Below are positions 10,216 to 22,744 of a DNA stretch of 64,000 bases, piece after piece; the first letter of the stretch is position 1; each line of letters begins with the position of its first letter. The stretch spans positions 61,936,463 through 62,000,462 of the forward strand of contig NC_133971.1 in the NCBI RefSeq assembly GCF_031877795.1. Reading direction: 5' to 3'. The notes beneath the pieces are model-generated. The model was not told where the DNA came from. It ran no database searches and worked only from the letters and a program-made list of their open reading frames with translations. A program made the position numbers and the translations under genes. Source of the DNA: Strix aluco. Lineage: Eukaryota > Chordata > Aves > Strigiformes > Strigidae.

Positions 10216-11832
10216 TTAATTCAATTTGTCCTAAATTGAATCAACTCTAATCATGCATTCTGAGATTATCTATTTGACAGGCTGTTCCAACTCAGAAATA
10301 ACCATTGGACCCAGAAGCCTGAGCTGAATGCTCAGGCATCATAGCTGGTGCTTAAAGAACCAGATTAGCAATGTACCAAGCAGACAGTTAACATTACAGA
10401 TGTGCTTGAAGTTTATCATCATTCAGCCAAGCATTTAAGCACACAATTGAAATCAACTACCTCTGTAAAGTGCTTTGCTAAACCAGATCCTTACATCCAC
10501 CAAGATCTGAGATTGAGTTCTACTAAGAGGACAGACAGGCATGCTGGAAGGTATAGTGGGAAGCCTTTCTTCTGAAGTTATTTAATTACATATTAGATAA
10601 AGTCACCACTTGTGTAGAGGAAAAAAATCCAGAAGCCTGTGGGCACTGATTTTTGGCAATGATCATCTCTGAAAAGTCATCAGAAGTTCTGAAGCATCCT
10701 AAGCATCCTGAAGCATCTTCAAAAGCCCATCAATCAAACAAACCAAGTCTTGTATTACTATATCCTAAACTAGAAAACCTCCTGGCCTGCAAGAACAGAC
10801 AAAATATTGGGATATGAAAACTCTGTCATTGCAAAACTGCTTTTAATACAGTAGTTAACATTTCTGCTGACATCCAAATGCTGGATGCTAAAAATACTTT
10901 CCGTCTTCATTGCAGTGCAGGCCTGTGGTATGCATAAAGAAATAGCTGCTGTCTTCTTTCAACACAGAACAGGTCTGACTTCTAAGTCTAGACACTAAAA
11001 AAAGCAGAATCCCAGGGCTGTGAGTTTATTCTTTTATTTTAAATTAGATATGCAGTTACTGCATCTGGGTGGCAAATCAGGTCTTTGAATGTACAAAATG
11101 GCAAGATGGCCATCTCACTGCAAATTCCAAATAAGGATAAGTAATATTCTTACGAACTGTACAAATACATTGACCACAGAGTTGTAAAGGACCCTTCCAT
11201 CTTCTATAAAGTATCATAACATTTGAACAGTGAGATGAGACTTAAAATATTCTCTTCTGTTAAGCAACAATACTTATAAAAGGCACTTATTCCCACACAT
11301 AGCAGAAATGTAACAATTGGATCCTCCAGTATTTCAGCCAAACAAGTTGTCTTCAGCAGCTTGCATATATGCCAGTCAAAAATTAACCTTGCTTCCATGT
11401 CAAATGCATAGGGAGATGCCATTACTTATTCCTAACTACAGGCACAATCACAGTAGGACTTGAAGCATGAAGATTCTTGCCTGTCTGAATGGAGAGAACA
11501 GCAAACTTACTATAAGGCTGTGAGGTTTTCCTTTCTCTCAGGTTTTCTTTCTGTACCACTCCCTCCCTTCCTCGCACCAATAACCAGCAGTGATGGCCAT
11601 GAATACAAACACAGAAGCTCTGCTGTTGGCTCCTTGATCAGAACATGTAGGAGTCTGACTACTGGGACACAATGCAAGCCTCAGGTTCCTGGCTGTGGAA
11701 GGCAAGCAGAGCTAATGTCTGATGTGATTATACTTTGGATTTCATCTTTTGCTATGCATGTTTTGAATTTGAGGGAGGAACAATGCTGAGCTTTTCTTGT
11801 GACTTTTCTTTATATATGTCAAAATGTTACTT
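10216..11832. other. No gene or recognisable repeat seen
   Basis: Single-copy-looking AT-rich sequence between a solo LTR and a CR1 LINE. Open frames up to about 109 codons (11460-11789) show no family motif. Confidence 0.5.
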
Positions 11833-13502
11833 TCATGGAATCATAGAATCATTTAGGTTGGAAGAGACCCTTAAGATCATCAAGTCCAACCATTAACTTA
11901 ACACTGCCAAGTCCACCACTAAACCATGTCCCTAAGTGCCACTTCTACATGTTTTTTAAATACCTCCAGAGATGATGACTCAGCCACTCCCTGGGCAGCC
12001 TGTTCCAATGCTTAATAATCATTCTGGGGGAGAAATTTTTCCTAATATCCAGTCTAAAACTCCCTTGGTGCAACTTGAGGCCATTTCCTCTCATCCTATC
12101 ACTTGCTACTTGGGAGAAGAGAGCAACACCCACCAGGTAGTGGCAGAGAGTGATAAGGTTTCACCTCAGCCTCCTCTTCTCCACACTAAACAACCCCAGT
12201 TCCCTCAGCTGCTCCTCGTACGACATGTGCTCCAGACCCTGCACCAGCTTCGTTGCCCTTCTCTGGACACGCTCGAGTATTTCAGTGTCCTTTTTGTAGT
12301 GAGGGGCCCAAAACTGAACACAGGAATCGAGGTGCGGCCTCACCAGTGCTGAGTACAGGGGTAAGATCCCTTCCCTGTCCCTGCTGGCCACGCTATTGCT
12401 GATACAAGCCAGGATACCATTGGCCTTCTTGGCCACCTGGGCACACTGCTGGCTCATGTTCAGCCGGCTGTCAATCAACACCCCCAGGTCCCTCTCTGAC
12501 TGGCAGCTCTCCAGCCACTGCTCCCCAAGCCTGTAGTGCTGCTGGGGGTTGTTGTGGCCAAAGTGAAGCACCCGGCACTGAGCCTTGGTGAAACTCCTCC
12601 AGTTGGCCTTAGCCCATCGCTCCAGCCTGTCCAGGTCTCTCTGTAGGGCCTTCCTACCCTCAAGCCGACCAACACTCCCACCCAACTTGGTGTCATCTGC
12701 AAACTTACTGAGGGTGCACTTGATCCCCTTTTCTAGGTCACCAATAAAGATATTAAACAGAACTGACCTCAACTGGAACATCACCTGTGACTGGCCGCCA
12801 ACTAGATTTAACTCCGTTCACCACAACTCTTTGGGCCCAGCCATTCAGACAGTTTTTTACCCAGTGAAGCATGCACCCATCCAAGTCATGAGCAGACAGT
12901 TTTGCCATGAGCATGCTGTGGGAAATGGTGTCAAAGGCTTTATTAAAGTCCAGGTAAACAACATCCACAGCCTTTCCCTTCGTTCACTAAGCAGGTCGCC
13001 CTGTCATAGAAGAAGATCAGGTTAGTCAAGCAGGACCTGCCTTTCATAAACCCATGCTGATTGGGCCTGATCACCTGGTTGTCCTGTATATGCCACATTG
13101 TGGCACTCAAGATGATCTGTTCCGTAACCTTCCCTGGCACCGGGGTCAGGTTGACAGGCCTGCAGTTCCCTGGATCCTCCTTCTGGCCCTTCTTGTAGAC
13201 GGGTGACACATTGCTAACCTCCAGTCAACTAGGACCTCCCTGGTTAGCCAGGACTGCTGATAAATGATGGGAAATGGCTTAGTGAACACTTCTGCCAACT
13301 CCCTCAGCACCCTTGGGTGAATCCCACCCAGCTCATAGACTTGTGTGTGTCTAAGTAGTATAGTACATTGCTAACTATTTCCCCTTGGATCATGGAGGCT
13401 TCATTCAGCTCCCTATCTATGTCTTCCAGATCAGCAGGATGGGTACTCCCAAGAACAATTGGTCTTGCTATTAAAGACTGAGGGAAAGAAGGCATTAAGT
13501 AC
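11833..13502 (-). mobile_element. CR1 LINE, 5'-truncated (CR1-a)
   Basis: On the minus strand this is the 3' part of a chicken-repeat-1 LINE. The 3' end at about 11833 has the CR1 signature: tandem ATTCTATG/ATTCCATG-like units after the conserved tail. The reverse transcriptase region begins around 13209 and the 5' break lies near 13500, inside the stretch between endonuclease and RT. CR1 moves by target-primed reverse transcription, which commonly gives such 5' truncation. The insertion is dead. Edges are good to about 10 bases at the 3' end and 20 at the 5' end. Confidence 0.9.
11945..13209 (-). pseudogene. CR1-a ORF2 reverse transcriptase remnant
   Basis: Fragments of the LINE reverse transcriptase in several frames: SPVYKKGQKEDPGNCRPVNL (finger region, 13209-12943), then VVYLDFNKAFDTISH (palm motif A, catalytic Asp, 12968-12753), then [12 protein letters not shown] holding the F-A-D-D catalytic pair within the 12784-12161 piece. 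The C-terminal domain follows, with [20 protein letters not shown] and [19 protein letters not shown], and the last piece is 12133-11945. Each change of frame marks an indel, so no full protein can be made. The RT would copy CR1 RNA at the nicked target. Confidence 0.85.
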
Positions 13503-16500
13503 CAAAGTATTGTACTTTCACATATAATAAATCCCCTTTATTTTTGCTAAGAAAAATGAGACAAAAGCTCGCTAGAGAAGAATGGTAACAACACATTTGA
13601 GTACAAAGACCCAAGGGAAACAGGAAGAAAATACAAAATTACTTGAATCACCACAGCAAACCAATTTCCTTCACAGCCTTCAATGCTCCTAGCCAGGGGG
13701 AATACAGCTGATGAAGGTTAAGAGCATTGAATTGCGCATGCAGAATAATTCTCAGTGGGCTCAAGGCACAGAGTTGGAATCAGGTTTCAAGTCTGAAGAC
13801 ACTGAGATCTGGCAACATGGTTCAGAAGATTATGAAACCTGTGAAATGCAAAACTGGATCTAGTTATACCATAACTTTATTGCAGTTGAATTCCCCTCAA
13901 GGTCCAAAGATTTTTATTCAAAATCTTGAAATCTCACACAACCTCTGTGAACACTTGAAAGGAGTTCTCATACTAGCAAACTCTCCTCAAATGCTGCTAC
14001 TAGTTTGACACTGCTTATTTGGTATTAAATTCAAGGGGAGACAGACATTCCTTCATCAATCCATATACTGAAATACTATGCTTCCTTGTGGACAGCCAGA
14101 ATCTTAAGTGAATGGGCAAGTTGTACTCCTTCCTCCTCCATTCTATTGGGAGAATTATGAAAGAGTATCTCTCTCCAAACTGGATAGGGCAGCAAAATAT
14201 GCCAATTACAGGATTAAGGAAGGTGGCAAGACTGGGTTTTTCTCCACGCTGCATGACAGCCCTAATGCAGAACAGTTCTTTACCCTGTCCTTCAGCCACT
14301 TCAGTATTTCCAGATCTACCAGGACAGGAAACAGCAGTCTTATTGCATACTGGGAGACCTTGTTGACCCCATTTGCTGCTCCTTTTGACCAATCCTTCCT
14401 GTGGCAAGCACAGAAGATACAGCAACTTCAAGATTAATTTATCAAACTAGAAACTGATTTGATATGGAGCTGCTTCATCTGTCATTAAGTTTACCTTTTC
14501 TGCAATGTATCTAGATTTAGTAAGTTTAAAATCTCTCTGTAAAATCACATTCTGTTATACATGTTTCCTGGACATTCTCCATTTATCAGAAAGGTGCTTG
14601 GAATTAAAAACATTATTTAAATGTTCTCTCTGTATTAGGTGGCCTAAAGATTCAAACCAACCTAAAACACTTTGGCAGAAAGAGGTTAAAGTAAAAAAGC
14701 TCTCCAAACCTGAATTTTCCAAGTGCTCTAGCTGAGCTCAAAAAATATATCCCCTATGATCACTTGTGATGCAGTGTGAGCTTAGATTTCTGTTAGTATT
14801 AGCCTAAAGCACTACAGGATGTGTCTCAGAGACAGATTCCTATTCACGAAAAGTGCAAATATTGTTCCGCAAAGTCATGTGGAATCAGGGTTGAACCTCT
14901 GTTGACACCAGACCAGCAAATCAAAGCCTAAAAGACTGCATTAACAGGGGAACCTGGCAAATTTTCCTGTGTCTTGAATACAGCATAATGCAAGTGATGC
15001 ATCAGCCGCAGAACAGATCATATCCTTGAGCAGGAGTCCTGCTTGTTACTTTCACACAGCTGCCTCTATCAGGATTTGACAATTCATTTACAGGAACCCA
15101 GCTTAAGTCATTTCTAAGTATTGGGGGGAAAAAAAAAAAAAATCTGCCTGGTTTAATAACGCCAATTCTGCCACCTAGTGACCAAGGAAAATTAATCTAC
15201 AGTTTATGAACGGGCTAAGGAAGGATTGGCTCAAACAGCTACAACAGTGCCATAGCCGGCAGACAGGCACTGCCATAACGCCATTGGTACCCATGGTTCA
15301 CCCAGGCAATCTGCCTGCACACTCATACCACTGAAAAAGGGAATGAATGTGTGGTGCTCAGCAGTGCATGAGAAGGATGACCAAGACAGTATGTAGAAGC
15401 CCAGTCTCAAGGCTCATTCATCAGCACACAGTGGAACTGCTGATAACTCTAGACCTTGTCTTCAGGGAGCTCAGTAAGTAGGTTCAGCTATTGCCTGCAC
15501 AGAAGCACAACACTGGCAGAGGGGAAGGCAGCAGACACTGATGTTCTTTCCCAGTCCTTTGTTTTACTAGACAGTGAGCCTGATTTGGATCCCTAATCTC
15601 CAACATTTGGGTGGTTGTTCAGCAGGACCTTCCTGTGTTCAGAATTCACACAGGGAACCCTTAAAGTACCTGCTCAGAGTGTAGCTTCACAGCACCGTTC
15701 TTCAGATAAACTGTCAGCAATCAGCACTCTGTCTCGAAGCATGTTGGCCACAGAGTGATTCAATGCAATTTCCCAAATGTCCTCTGATCTGAGCCATACA
15801 TGAAAAGGACATCATCTGTATCCAGTGGAAATGTATGTGCTCTTCTGTGCCCAGGATCTTGTAACCTTATTTTCATTATCCTGTGCCATGTGCACAGGTT
15901 CTAGAAGGAGGTAAAGCGTTCAGGGTGGAAGGGTTGCTGTGCCACTGTTACGAAGGGAAACAGCAAATAGCATCATGTTTGGAAAACTATGTTTTCAGTG
16001 CAAAATCATGTGGGTTAAAACAAATAGCTTCTACACATCTGCGTTGAAAGCATTCCTAGGCTAGACAGGTGTAAACACATTGGTACTGGCTGCATTTCTC
16101 AGTACTCACCTATAGCAAAACACTCTTCAAGCTTTTGTAAAGGGTACAGTAAATGGAGAGAAAACTACAGCTGAAAGACTAAACTGAGCTGCTTACAGGT
16201 CTGTATTAGTAATTAATAAAGTCTGCAATTAATTGTTACAAACATGGCAGGGACAGAGCTGCAAATAGAATCCATGCTTGCCAGCTCCATCTTCCTTGCT
16301 CTAATGACTTTAAAATTATTTGCTCCAGCTGAATAGTTAATGAAATCTCAAAACTGGGGACATGAAGAAAACAAGTCCATGTTCATATCTAATATGGTGG
16401 GACGAGGGAAAAACACTAACATATTATGCACAGAGTAACAGCTGAGAGACTACTGACAAGTACGCATGGCAGATCCCCATAGACACGAACATGGGAGGGA

Positions 16501-16830
16501 GGATGCACAATTCAGGTGAACGCTCACAGTGCCCGAACTGGGACTGGCAAACAATACTGGACAAATTGTGAGCCATTCAGTGGCAGACACTTATTTGCAT
16601 AATAAACTGGCAAGCACCACTAAAAAAAATATATGTTATTTGGTTCATTTGAACAGGGTTACCTTCTGAGAATGACCTTCTGCTTTGCCTGCTTTCCATT
16701 TGAGTCTATAGTTGGAAAGCCAAAGCTTCCTTTCTGAACACTGCTACCATTAAGCAATGCAGAGAACGTGGGATTCAGAGCAGCCAACATTATAATGGAT
16801 GGATTGCAACTCTGAAGACTGGAAAAGAAA
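13503..16830. other. No gene or recognisable repeat seen
   Basis: No long reading frame or family motif. An A-tract follows GGGGGG at 15122-15141. Frames of 60-140 codons near 13727-14437 overlap on both strands and have no identifiable domain. Confidence 0.5.
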
Positions 16831-19800
16831 ATCATAGAATCATAGAATGGTTTGGGTTGGAAGGGACCTTAAAGATCATCTAGTTGCAACCCCCCTGCCA
16901 TGGGCAGGGACACCTTCCACTACATCAGGTTGCTCAAAGCCCCATCCAATCTGGCCTTGAACACTTCAAGGGAGGGGGGAGGCCACAGCTTCTCTGGGCA
17001 ACCTGTTCCAGTGCCTCACCACCCTCACAGTGAAGAATTTCTTCCTTATATCTAATCTAAAATCTATCCTCTTTCAATTTAAAACCATTATGCCTGACCC
17101 TATCACTACCCTCCCTGACAAAGAGTCCCTCCCCATCTTTCCTGTAGAACCTCTTTACGTACTGGAAAGCCACTAGAAGGTCTCCCCGGAGTCTTCTCTT
17201 CTCCAGGCTGATTAACTCCAACCCTCTCAGTCTGTCCTCATAGGGGAGGTGCTCCAGCCCTCTGATCATCTTCATGGCCCTCCTCTGGACCCATTCCAAC
17301 AGGTCTATGTCCTTCTTATGTTGGGGGCCCCAGAGCTGGACACAGTACTCCAGGTGGGGTCTCATGAGAGCAGAGTAGAGGGGGAGAATCACCTGCCTTG
17401 ACCTGCTGGCCACACTTCTCTTGATGCAGCCCAGGATACAGTTGGCTTTCTGGGCTGCAAGTGCACATTGCCAGCTCATAGTCTGTTTTCCATCCACTAA
17501 TACCCCCAAGTCCTCCTCCACAGGGCTGCTCTCAGTCCTCTTATTGCCCAGCCTGTATTTGTGCTTGGGATTGCCCCGACCCACATGCAGAAACTTGCAC
17601 TCGGGCTTGTTGAACTTCATGAGGTTTGCACAGGCCCACCTCTCAAGCCTGTCAAGGTCCCTCTGGATGGTACATCACTTCCCTCCAGCGTGTCGACCAC
17701 ACCACACAGCTTGGTGTTGTCGGCAAACTTGCTGAGGGTGCACTCAATCCCACTGCCCATATCACTGACAAAAAGCTTAAAACAGTGCCAGTCCCAGTAC
17801 TGACCCCTGAGGAACGCCATGTGTCACTGGTCTCCACTTGGACATCGAGCCATTGACCTCAGCTCTTTGAGTGTGAAGATCAAGACAACTGCTTATCCAC
17901 CAAGTGGTCCATCCATCAAATCCATGTTTCTCTGAATTAGAGACAAGGATGTTGTGCAGGGCAGTGTCAAATGCTCTGCACAAGTCCAGGCACATGACGT
18001 CAGTTGCTCTTCCCTTATCCACCAACACCGTAACCCCGTTGTAGAAGGCCACCAAATTTGCCAGGCATGATTTGCCCTTAGTGAAGCCATGTCAGCTGCC
18101 ACAAATCACCTCCTTATTTTCCATGTGCCCTAGCATAGTTTCTGGGAGGATCTCCTCCATGATCTTACCAGGCACAGAGGTGAGACTGAGTGGCCTGGAG
18201 TTCCCCAGATCTTCTTTTTTCCCATTTTTATGGTTGTATTTCCCCTTTTCCAGTCAGCGAGAACTTCACAGGACTGCCACTACTTCTCAAATATGATGGA
18301 TAGTGGCTTAGCCACTTCATCTACCAGTTCCCTCAGGTCCTGCAGATGCATCTCATCAGGTCCCATGGATCTGCACACCTTCAGGTTCCTTAGATTGTCT
18401 CAGACCTGATTTTCTCCTACAGTGGGTGGTTCTTCATTCTCCCAGTCCCTGCCTTTGCGTTCTGCGTCTTGGGTGGTGTAGCTGGAGAATTTGCCGGTGA
18501 AGACTGAGGCAATAAAGTCGTTGAGTGCCTCAGCCTTCTCCATATCCCAGGTAACAGTCTCTCCTGTTTTCTTTGAGAGAGGGCCCACATTTTCCCTTGT
18601 CTTCCTTTTATCACCAACGTACCTATAAAAGCTTTTCTTGTTGACCTTGATGTCACTGACCAGATTAAATTCTATCAAGGCTTTGGCCTTCCTAGCCTGA
18701 TCCCTGGCTGCTCGCACAGTTTCTCTGTATCCCTCCCAGGCTATCTGTCCTTGCTTCCACTCTCTGTAGGGTTCTTTTTTGTGTTTGAGCTTGTCCAGGA
18801 GCTCCCTGTTCATCCATGCAAGCCTTCTGGCATTTTTGCCTGACTCTCTCTTTGTCAGGATGCACCACTCCTGAGCTTGGAGGAGGTGATCCCTGAATAT
18901 TAACCAGCTTTCTTGGGCCCCTCTTCCCTCCAAGGCTTTATCCCATGCTACTCTGCCAAGCAGATCCCTCAGGAGGCCAGAGTCTGCTCTCCTGAAGTCC
19001 AGGGCAGCGAGCTTGCTATGCACCCTCTTTGCTGCCCTAAGGATCTTGAACTCCACCATTCCATGGTCACTGCAGCCAGCGCTGCCCTTGAGCTTCACAT
19101 TCCCCACCAGCCCCTCCTTGTTGGTGAGAACAAGGTCCAGCATAGCCCCTCTCCTCATTGGCTCCTCTATCACTTGCAGAAGGAAGTTACCATCAACTCA
19201 TTCCAGGAACCTCCTGGATTGCATGTGCCCTGTTGTGTTGTCCCTCCAACAGATATCAGGGTGGTTAAAGTCCCCCCAGGAGGACCAGGGCTTGTGAACG
19301 TGAGGCTGCTCCCATCTGTCTATAGAGGGCCTCATCTTCTTGGTCATCCTGGTTGGGTGGCCTGTAGCAGACCCCCACTATAATGTCTCCTGTCCCTGTC
19401 CTCCCTTTAATCTCGACCCATAAGCTATCGGTCGGCTCCTCATCCATCCCCAGGTGGAGCTCCATGCACTCCAGCTCATCATTGACATAGAGGGCAATAC
19501 CCCAACCTCATCTCCCCCGCCTGTCCTTCCTAAAGAGCCTGTATCCTTCCATTCCAACACTCCAGTCATAGGAGTCATCCCACCACATCTCCATGACACC
19601 AGTAAGATTGTAGCCCTGCAGGTGTGCACACTTCTCTAGCTCCGCTTGTTTATTCCCCATGCTAAGTGCATTTGCATAGAGGCATTTAAGTTGGGCCCCC
19701 AATGAAGCTGACTTACTGGCTTGAATTCCTTTGTGCTGCTCTTCAGGTGCTCTCCAGCTGACCTGTGCTCCCTCTCCAGGCTCTGCGCTTCTATTGCTGG

Positions 19801-19850
19801 CACTGGCATCAAGCTGGTAGGAGTGAGTTTTGATTTTTATCTTACTGCGA
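16831..19850 (-). mobile_element. CR1 LINE, nearly full ORF2 (CR1-b)
   Basis: The longest CR1 here. The 3' end at about 16831 shows two ATTCTATGATT units on the minus strand after the conserved CR1 tail. The coding part reaches the start of the endonuclease domain near 19702, and similarity appears to extend to about 19850; that 5' edge is uncertain. Many frame changes and stops show it is older than CR1-c. It differs from CR1-a in the tail and so belongs to another CR1 subfamily. Confidence 0.9.
17057..19702 (-). pseudogene. CR1-b ORF2: endonuclease and reverse transcriptase remnant
   Basis: Endonuclease pieces: LKCLYANALSMGNKQAELEK (from 19702), GVMEMWWDDSYDW with the catalytic Glu region, GVCYRPPNQDDQEDEA (19465-19265), and a 257-codon open piece 19173-18400 containing [10 protein letters not shown], the S-D-H catalytic motif, then the linker up to the RT. 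RT pieces: [14 protein letters not shown] (motif A, 18055-17777), KFADNTKLCGVV (17820-17617), where the usual F-A-D-D is F-A-D-N, so a catalytic Asp is lost, and the C-terminal part YSALMRPHLEYCVQLWGPQH (17620-17057). The protein would nick target DNA and reverse-transcribe LINE RNA; this copy is inactive. Confidence 0.85.
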
Positions 19851-21229
19851 GGAACTGAATGGTGCAGAGTGCTGAAGACAGCAGCTATTTCTTAGGGTCA
19901 CATTGGAACAGGGTGTAGAGATCTCCTAAGTGGTCCATCTAAAAGGTTCAACTCACGTAAGATGTCCTACTATATGTCTCTAATGTTTCCTGATACAAAC
20001 GTGTATGCAGCTTTGGGTTTTTGAACCATACAGTCCTACATGTCCAGTTGAAGTATCAAAAATTCCAGTTAGCCTGGATGATCCCTGAGTGACTTATGAT
20101 TTTGATTCTCTATCCTGAGTTGTTGTTAAGAGACCTGTTTTTCAGAGCTAATACTAGGTCTTGCATGCGTATGCATGATGGTGATGGTGGTTGTTGTTCA
20201 TTTTAAACAGAAGTGAACCAAAGCACAGATGCCTCTAGAAAGCATGCAGTGAAAAGTCTTGTACACAGCCAATCAGTTGGACATTCACTGTGCATTAGTA
20301 TCACAGTTAAAGCATCTGTAATTCTTCACATGTCAGAAGGGTCATCAGGCCACAACTCAGGACTGGGTACAACTTTCCTACTCCAGAGCAGTGAGGCACG
20401 CTAGAAGAGACAGACAAAGAAATGAAGATAAAAATTTATTTCCTCCCAGAATTCCTTTTGTTTTCTGATAGAAAGGGGACAAAACACTCCTTTGCTGATG
20501 TCACAGTCAGCTCTGCATAATATATCGCTAAAATGGTGACAGTACAAATCAACTATCACCCTAACAAAGAAGTGCTAATGACTGATACCTTCATCCACCT
20601 AGAAACTCACAGGGAGGAGCAACTGCTGCAAGTTATTCAGTCAGACCCAGGTAAAGGAAAACTCAAAACCAGCAGAAGCCAATATCCTCTCTACTTAAGA
20701 GTGAGGGTAGCTCATCTGCCTCTCCTTTACCAATGTATCACACAGTTTGACACCTGCTTACTGACTTCCCTGATGACTCACAGAACAAACACTCCTCACA
20801 ACAGAATTAATGCTATAAAACAAATGTGGTCCTTCCTGCAAGTTCAGTAGCTGAGGTGGAGGTTATTTATTCCTCCAAGCCTGAGAAGATGGAGAAATGT
20901 CACAGGAAAATACTACATGGGCAATCCACTACCACAGAAGAGTTGTTCTAAAGAAGAACCAAATGCAGTAAGCTCTCCTAATTCTTTCATAGGTTATCAC
21001 CCCCCACTGAAAAAAGGTAGATCCACTCATCAGAGGGGTGGAAGAAGTCCCCTCTTCCTGTATCCAGCCACCAGCACTAAGCAGCAGAACACGTCTTTTG
21101 GAGAGGCTGTGGAATTGGCGTCTCTGATCAGAGAAAAGCTTCACAGTAAGATGACATTTGTTCTAGGAAAGCCTCTGAGGTTGAGCTCTTTGGCAAACGT
21201 GATGAAATAAAACTTTAAAAGGTGGGCAG
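19851..21229. other. No gene or recognisable repeat seen
   Basis: Between CR1-b and a solo LTR. Open frames of 63-105 codons (for example 20533-20850) carry no motif I recognise. Confidence 0.45.
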
Positions 21230-21824
21230 TGTGATAGACAGTAAACTGTTTGTTCATCAAATTCCATTGAAGATACTGGGAGCTCGTGACATGTTATTCC
21301 ATAAACTATGTTGGCCTAAGCTTAATCTTAACTATTACACTGTGTAACGACTAACTGACTGTAAGTGCTTATCTAAGTTGAAATGCTGAAGCAAGGACTC
21401 CTACTAGGCAAAAGACTGAAAAGAGGGAGAAAGGGAAGAAGGACAAAGGGGAGAAAGACAAAGGGGAGAAGAAGAAAAAAAAAAGGGGGTAGTGTCTATA
21501 TTCTGTAAGATATAAACAAAGACTTTGTGAGCCACTCTCAGGAAAGTAGGAAATACGAGAAGCTGGTGACGTGAGGAAGACCCGGATGGAACGACCCCCT
21601 AGCTGCAAAGTGCGCAGACGCAGGATACACCTCTCAGAGAGACCCGATAACGGAAGGCGGAGGATATAAAAAAGACGGACCCTCGGGAAGTGGGTGCGCG
21701 CCATTGGTGGAGCAGGGACTCCCCGGCCGCCCAGCGCTGTTTTGCTTATTGCCGCTTGCTAAAATAAATAATTGAAATTTAATTTGTCCTAACTTGCATC
21801 ATTTTGGCAAGATAGTCTATAACA
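21230..21824 (+). mobile_element. Solo LTR of a separate family, 5-bp target duplication GGCAG
   Basis: A 595-bp LTR from TGTGATAGACAG to AGTCTATAACA. The ends form an imperfect inverted repeat (TGTGATAG against TGTTATAG). GGCAG at 21225-21229 is repeated at 21825-21829, a perfect 5-bp target duplication. Inside are a strongly purine-rich tract (21417-21486, GGGAGAAAGGGAAGAAGG-like), a TATA box (GATATAAAAAAG near 21663), a GC-rich stretch after it and AATAAA at 21763-21768. The sequence does not resemble the TGTCCTGGTT LTRs. Strand follows from the TATA and poly(A) signal order. Confidence 0.85.
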
Positions 21825-21829
21825 GGCAG

Positions 21830-22270
21830 GTCTCTCAATCATAATTGAAGCTCTTTGAGACTTTTACTTTACCATCACTTTTATTGCAACTGAGTTCTCT
21901 TTTTCTTTCAAGAAATATTTTGACTAAGCAGTTTCTCATTGAAAACTGCAGGTCCTTTGAAACTGAAACTTCTTGTGGCAATGCATAAAACTTGCTCTAA
22001 ATCTGTCAGAAATTAATTTTGATACCTGTCTGATCTATACTAATGTCCACCCTTGGTCATTAAACCAAACATAACCTACTGCTCAAGGAGAGAGGCATTC
22101 ATTTGAAAAATGACCGAACAGCAGCACAATACTTCCAACAGCACCTGCAGTATCTTAGTAATTAGCTGATGAACTCAAAAAGCAGCTTTTCTGTTTTTCA
22201 AAAAGAAAAAATGTGGAGTCAATGGCTTTTTTCCATGCTGCATAACAAACAGCTACTGAAATCTGGTTTT
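21830..22270. other. No gene seen
   Basis: A 440-bp AT-rich spacer between the GGCAG-flanked solo LTR and provirus copy 2. Nothing recognisable in it. Confidence 0.5.
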
Positions 22271-22275
22271 GTAGG

Positions 22276-22629
22276 TGTCCTGGTTTAGCCAGGATAGGGT
22301 TAAGTTTCACCCAGCAGTGGGGGGAAGCTCTAGCCGGGTTATTCATATACCATGCTGACGTCACATCTGGGCGCCAGAGCGCAGGAAGAATCGGTGATCG
22401 AGTGGGTTGGCGCAGCTGGTTCTCTCACTGCTGTATTGGCACATACCTTGCTCTGTTCATTGTTATTACTGTTATTGTTATTGTTATTGTTGTTGTTTGT
22501 TGTGTTGCTGTTGCACTGTTGTATTAAACCTCTCCTTATCTCAGCCCCGGGGCTTTGATTTCACTCCCTTTGTGGGGAAGGGTCAGCAGCCACGTGGTCT
22601 CAGACCCCGACAGGGACTAAACCACCACA
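22276..22629 (+). repeat. 5' LTR of provirus copy 2
   Basis: 354 bp, TGTCCTGGTTTAGCC to ACTAAACCACCACA. U3 carries TGACGTCA at 22356-22363. A (TTATTG)n/TTG tract at 22460-22510 is one 6-bp unit longer than in the 3' LTR. The poly(A) signal ATTAAA is at 22523-22528. It is preceded by the target duplication GTAGG and followed by ACTTT and the primer site. Confidence 0.95.
22356..22363 (+). promoter_or_regulatory. CRE palindrome TGACGTCA in U3
   Basis: A perfect 8-bp CREB/ATF site, TGACGTCA, located 80 bases into the 5' LTR. The same site stands at the matching position in copy 1 (3767-3774) and has decayed to TGACATCA in the 3' LTR of copy 2. Presence in two LTRs suggests it was part of the ancestral promoter. 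That CREB/ATF proteins bind this palindrome is established; binding here is inference. Confidence 0.6.
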
Positions 22630-22634
22630 ACTTT

Positions 22635-22652
22635 TGGCACCCAAGGTGGGGC
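22635..22652 (+). other. Primer binding site, tRNA-Lys type, copy 2
   Basis: TGGCACCCAAGGTGGGGC begins six bases after the 5' LTR. It complements the 3' end of tRNA-Lys(CUU) (TGGCGCCCAACGTGGGGC) with two mismatches, one of them a CpG-type G to A. This would prime minus-strand DNA synthesis. Classical mammalian ERVL is named for a Leu primer, so a Lys primer is notable. Confidence 0.75.
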
Positions 22653-22744
22653 ACGGGAGGGCTGAAATAAGGACAAAAGGAGAGGGTGTGTTAGGTGTAA
22701 TTTTCTCTGTTCTTATTTGTATTGCTTGATAAGAAACGTTTGCA

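Noticed and set aside
22460..22510. TTATTG/TTG tract as a separate microsatellite.
   Set aside because: It is a standard internal part of this LTR family, also present at 3880-3930, 28030-28080 and 59390-59420.
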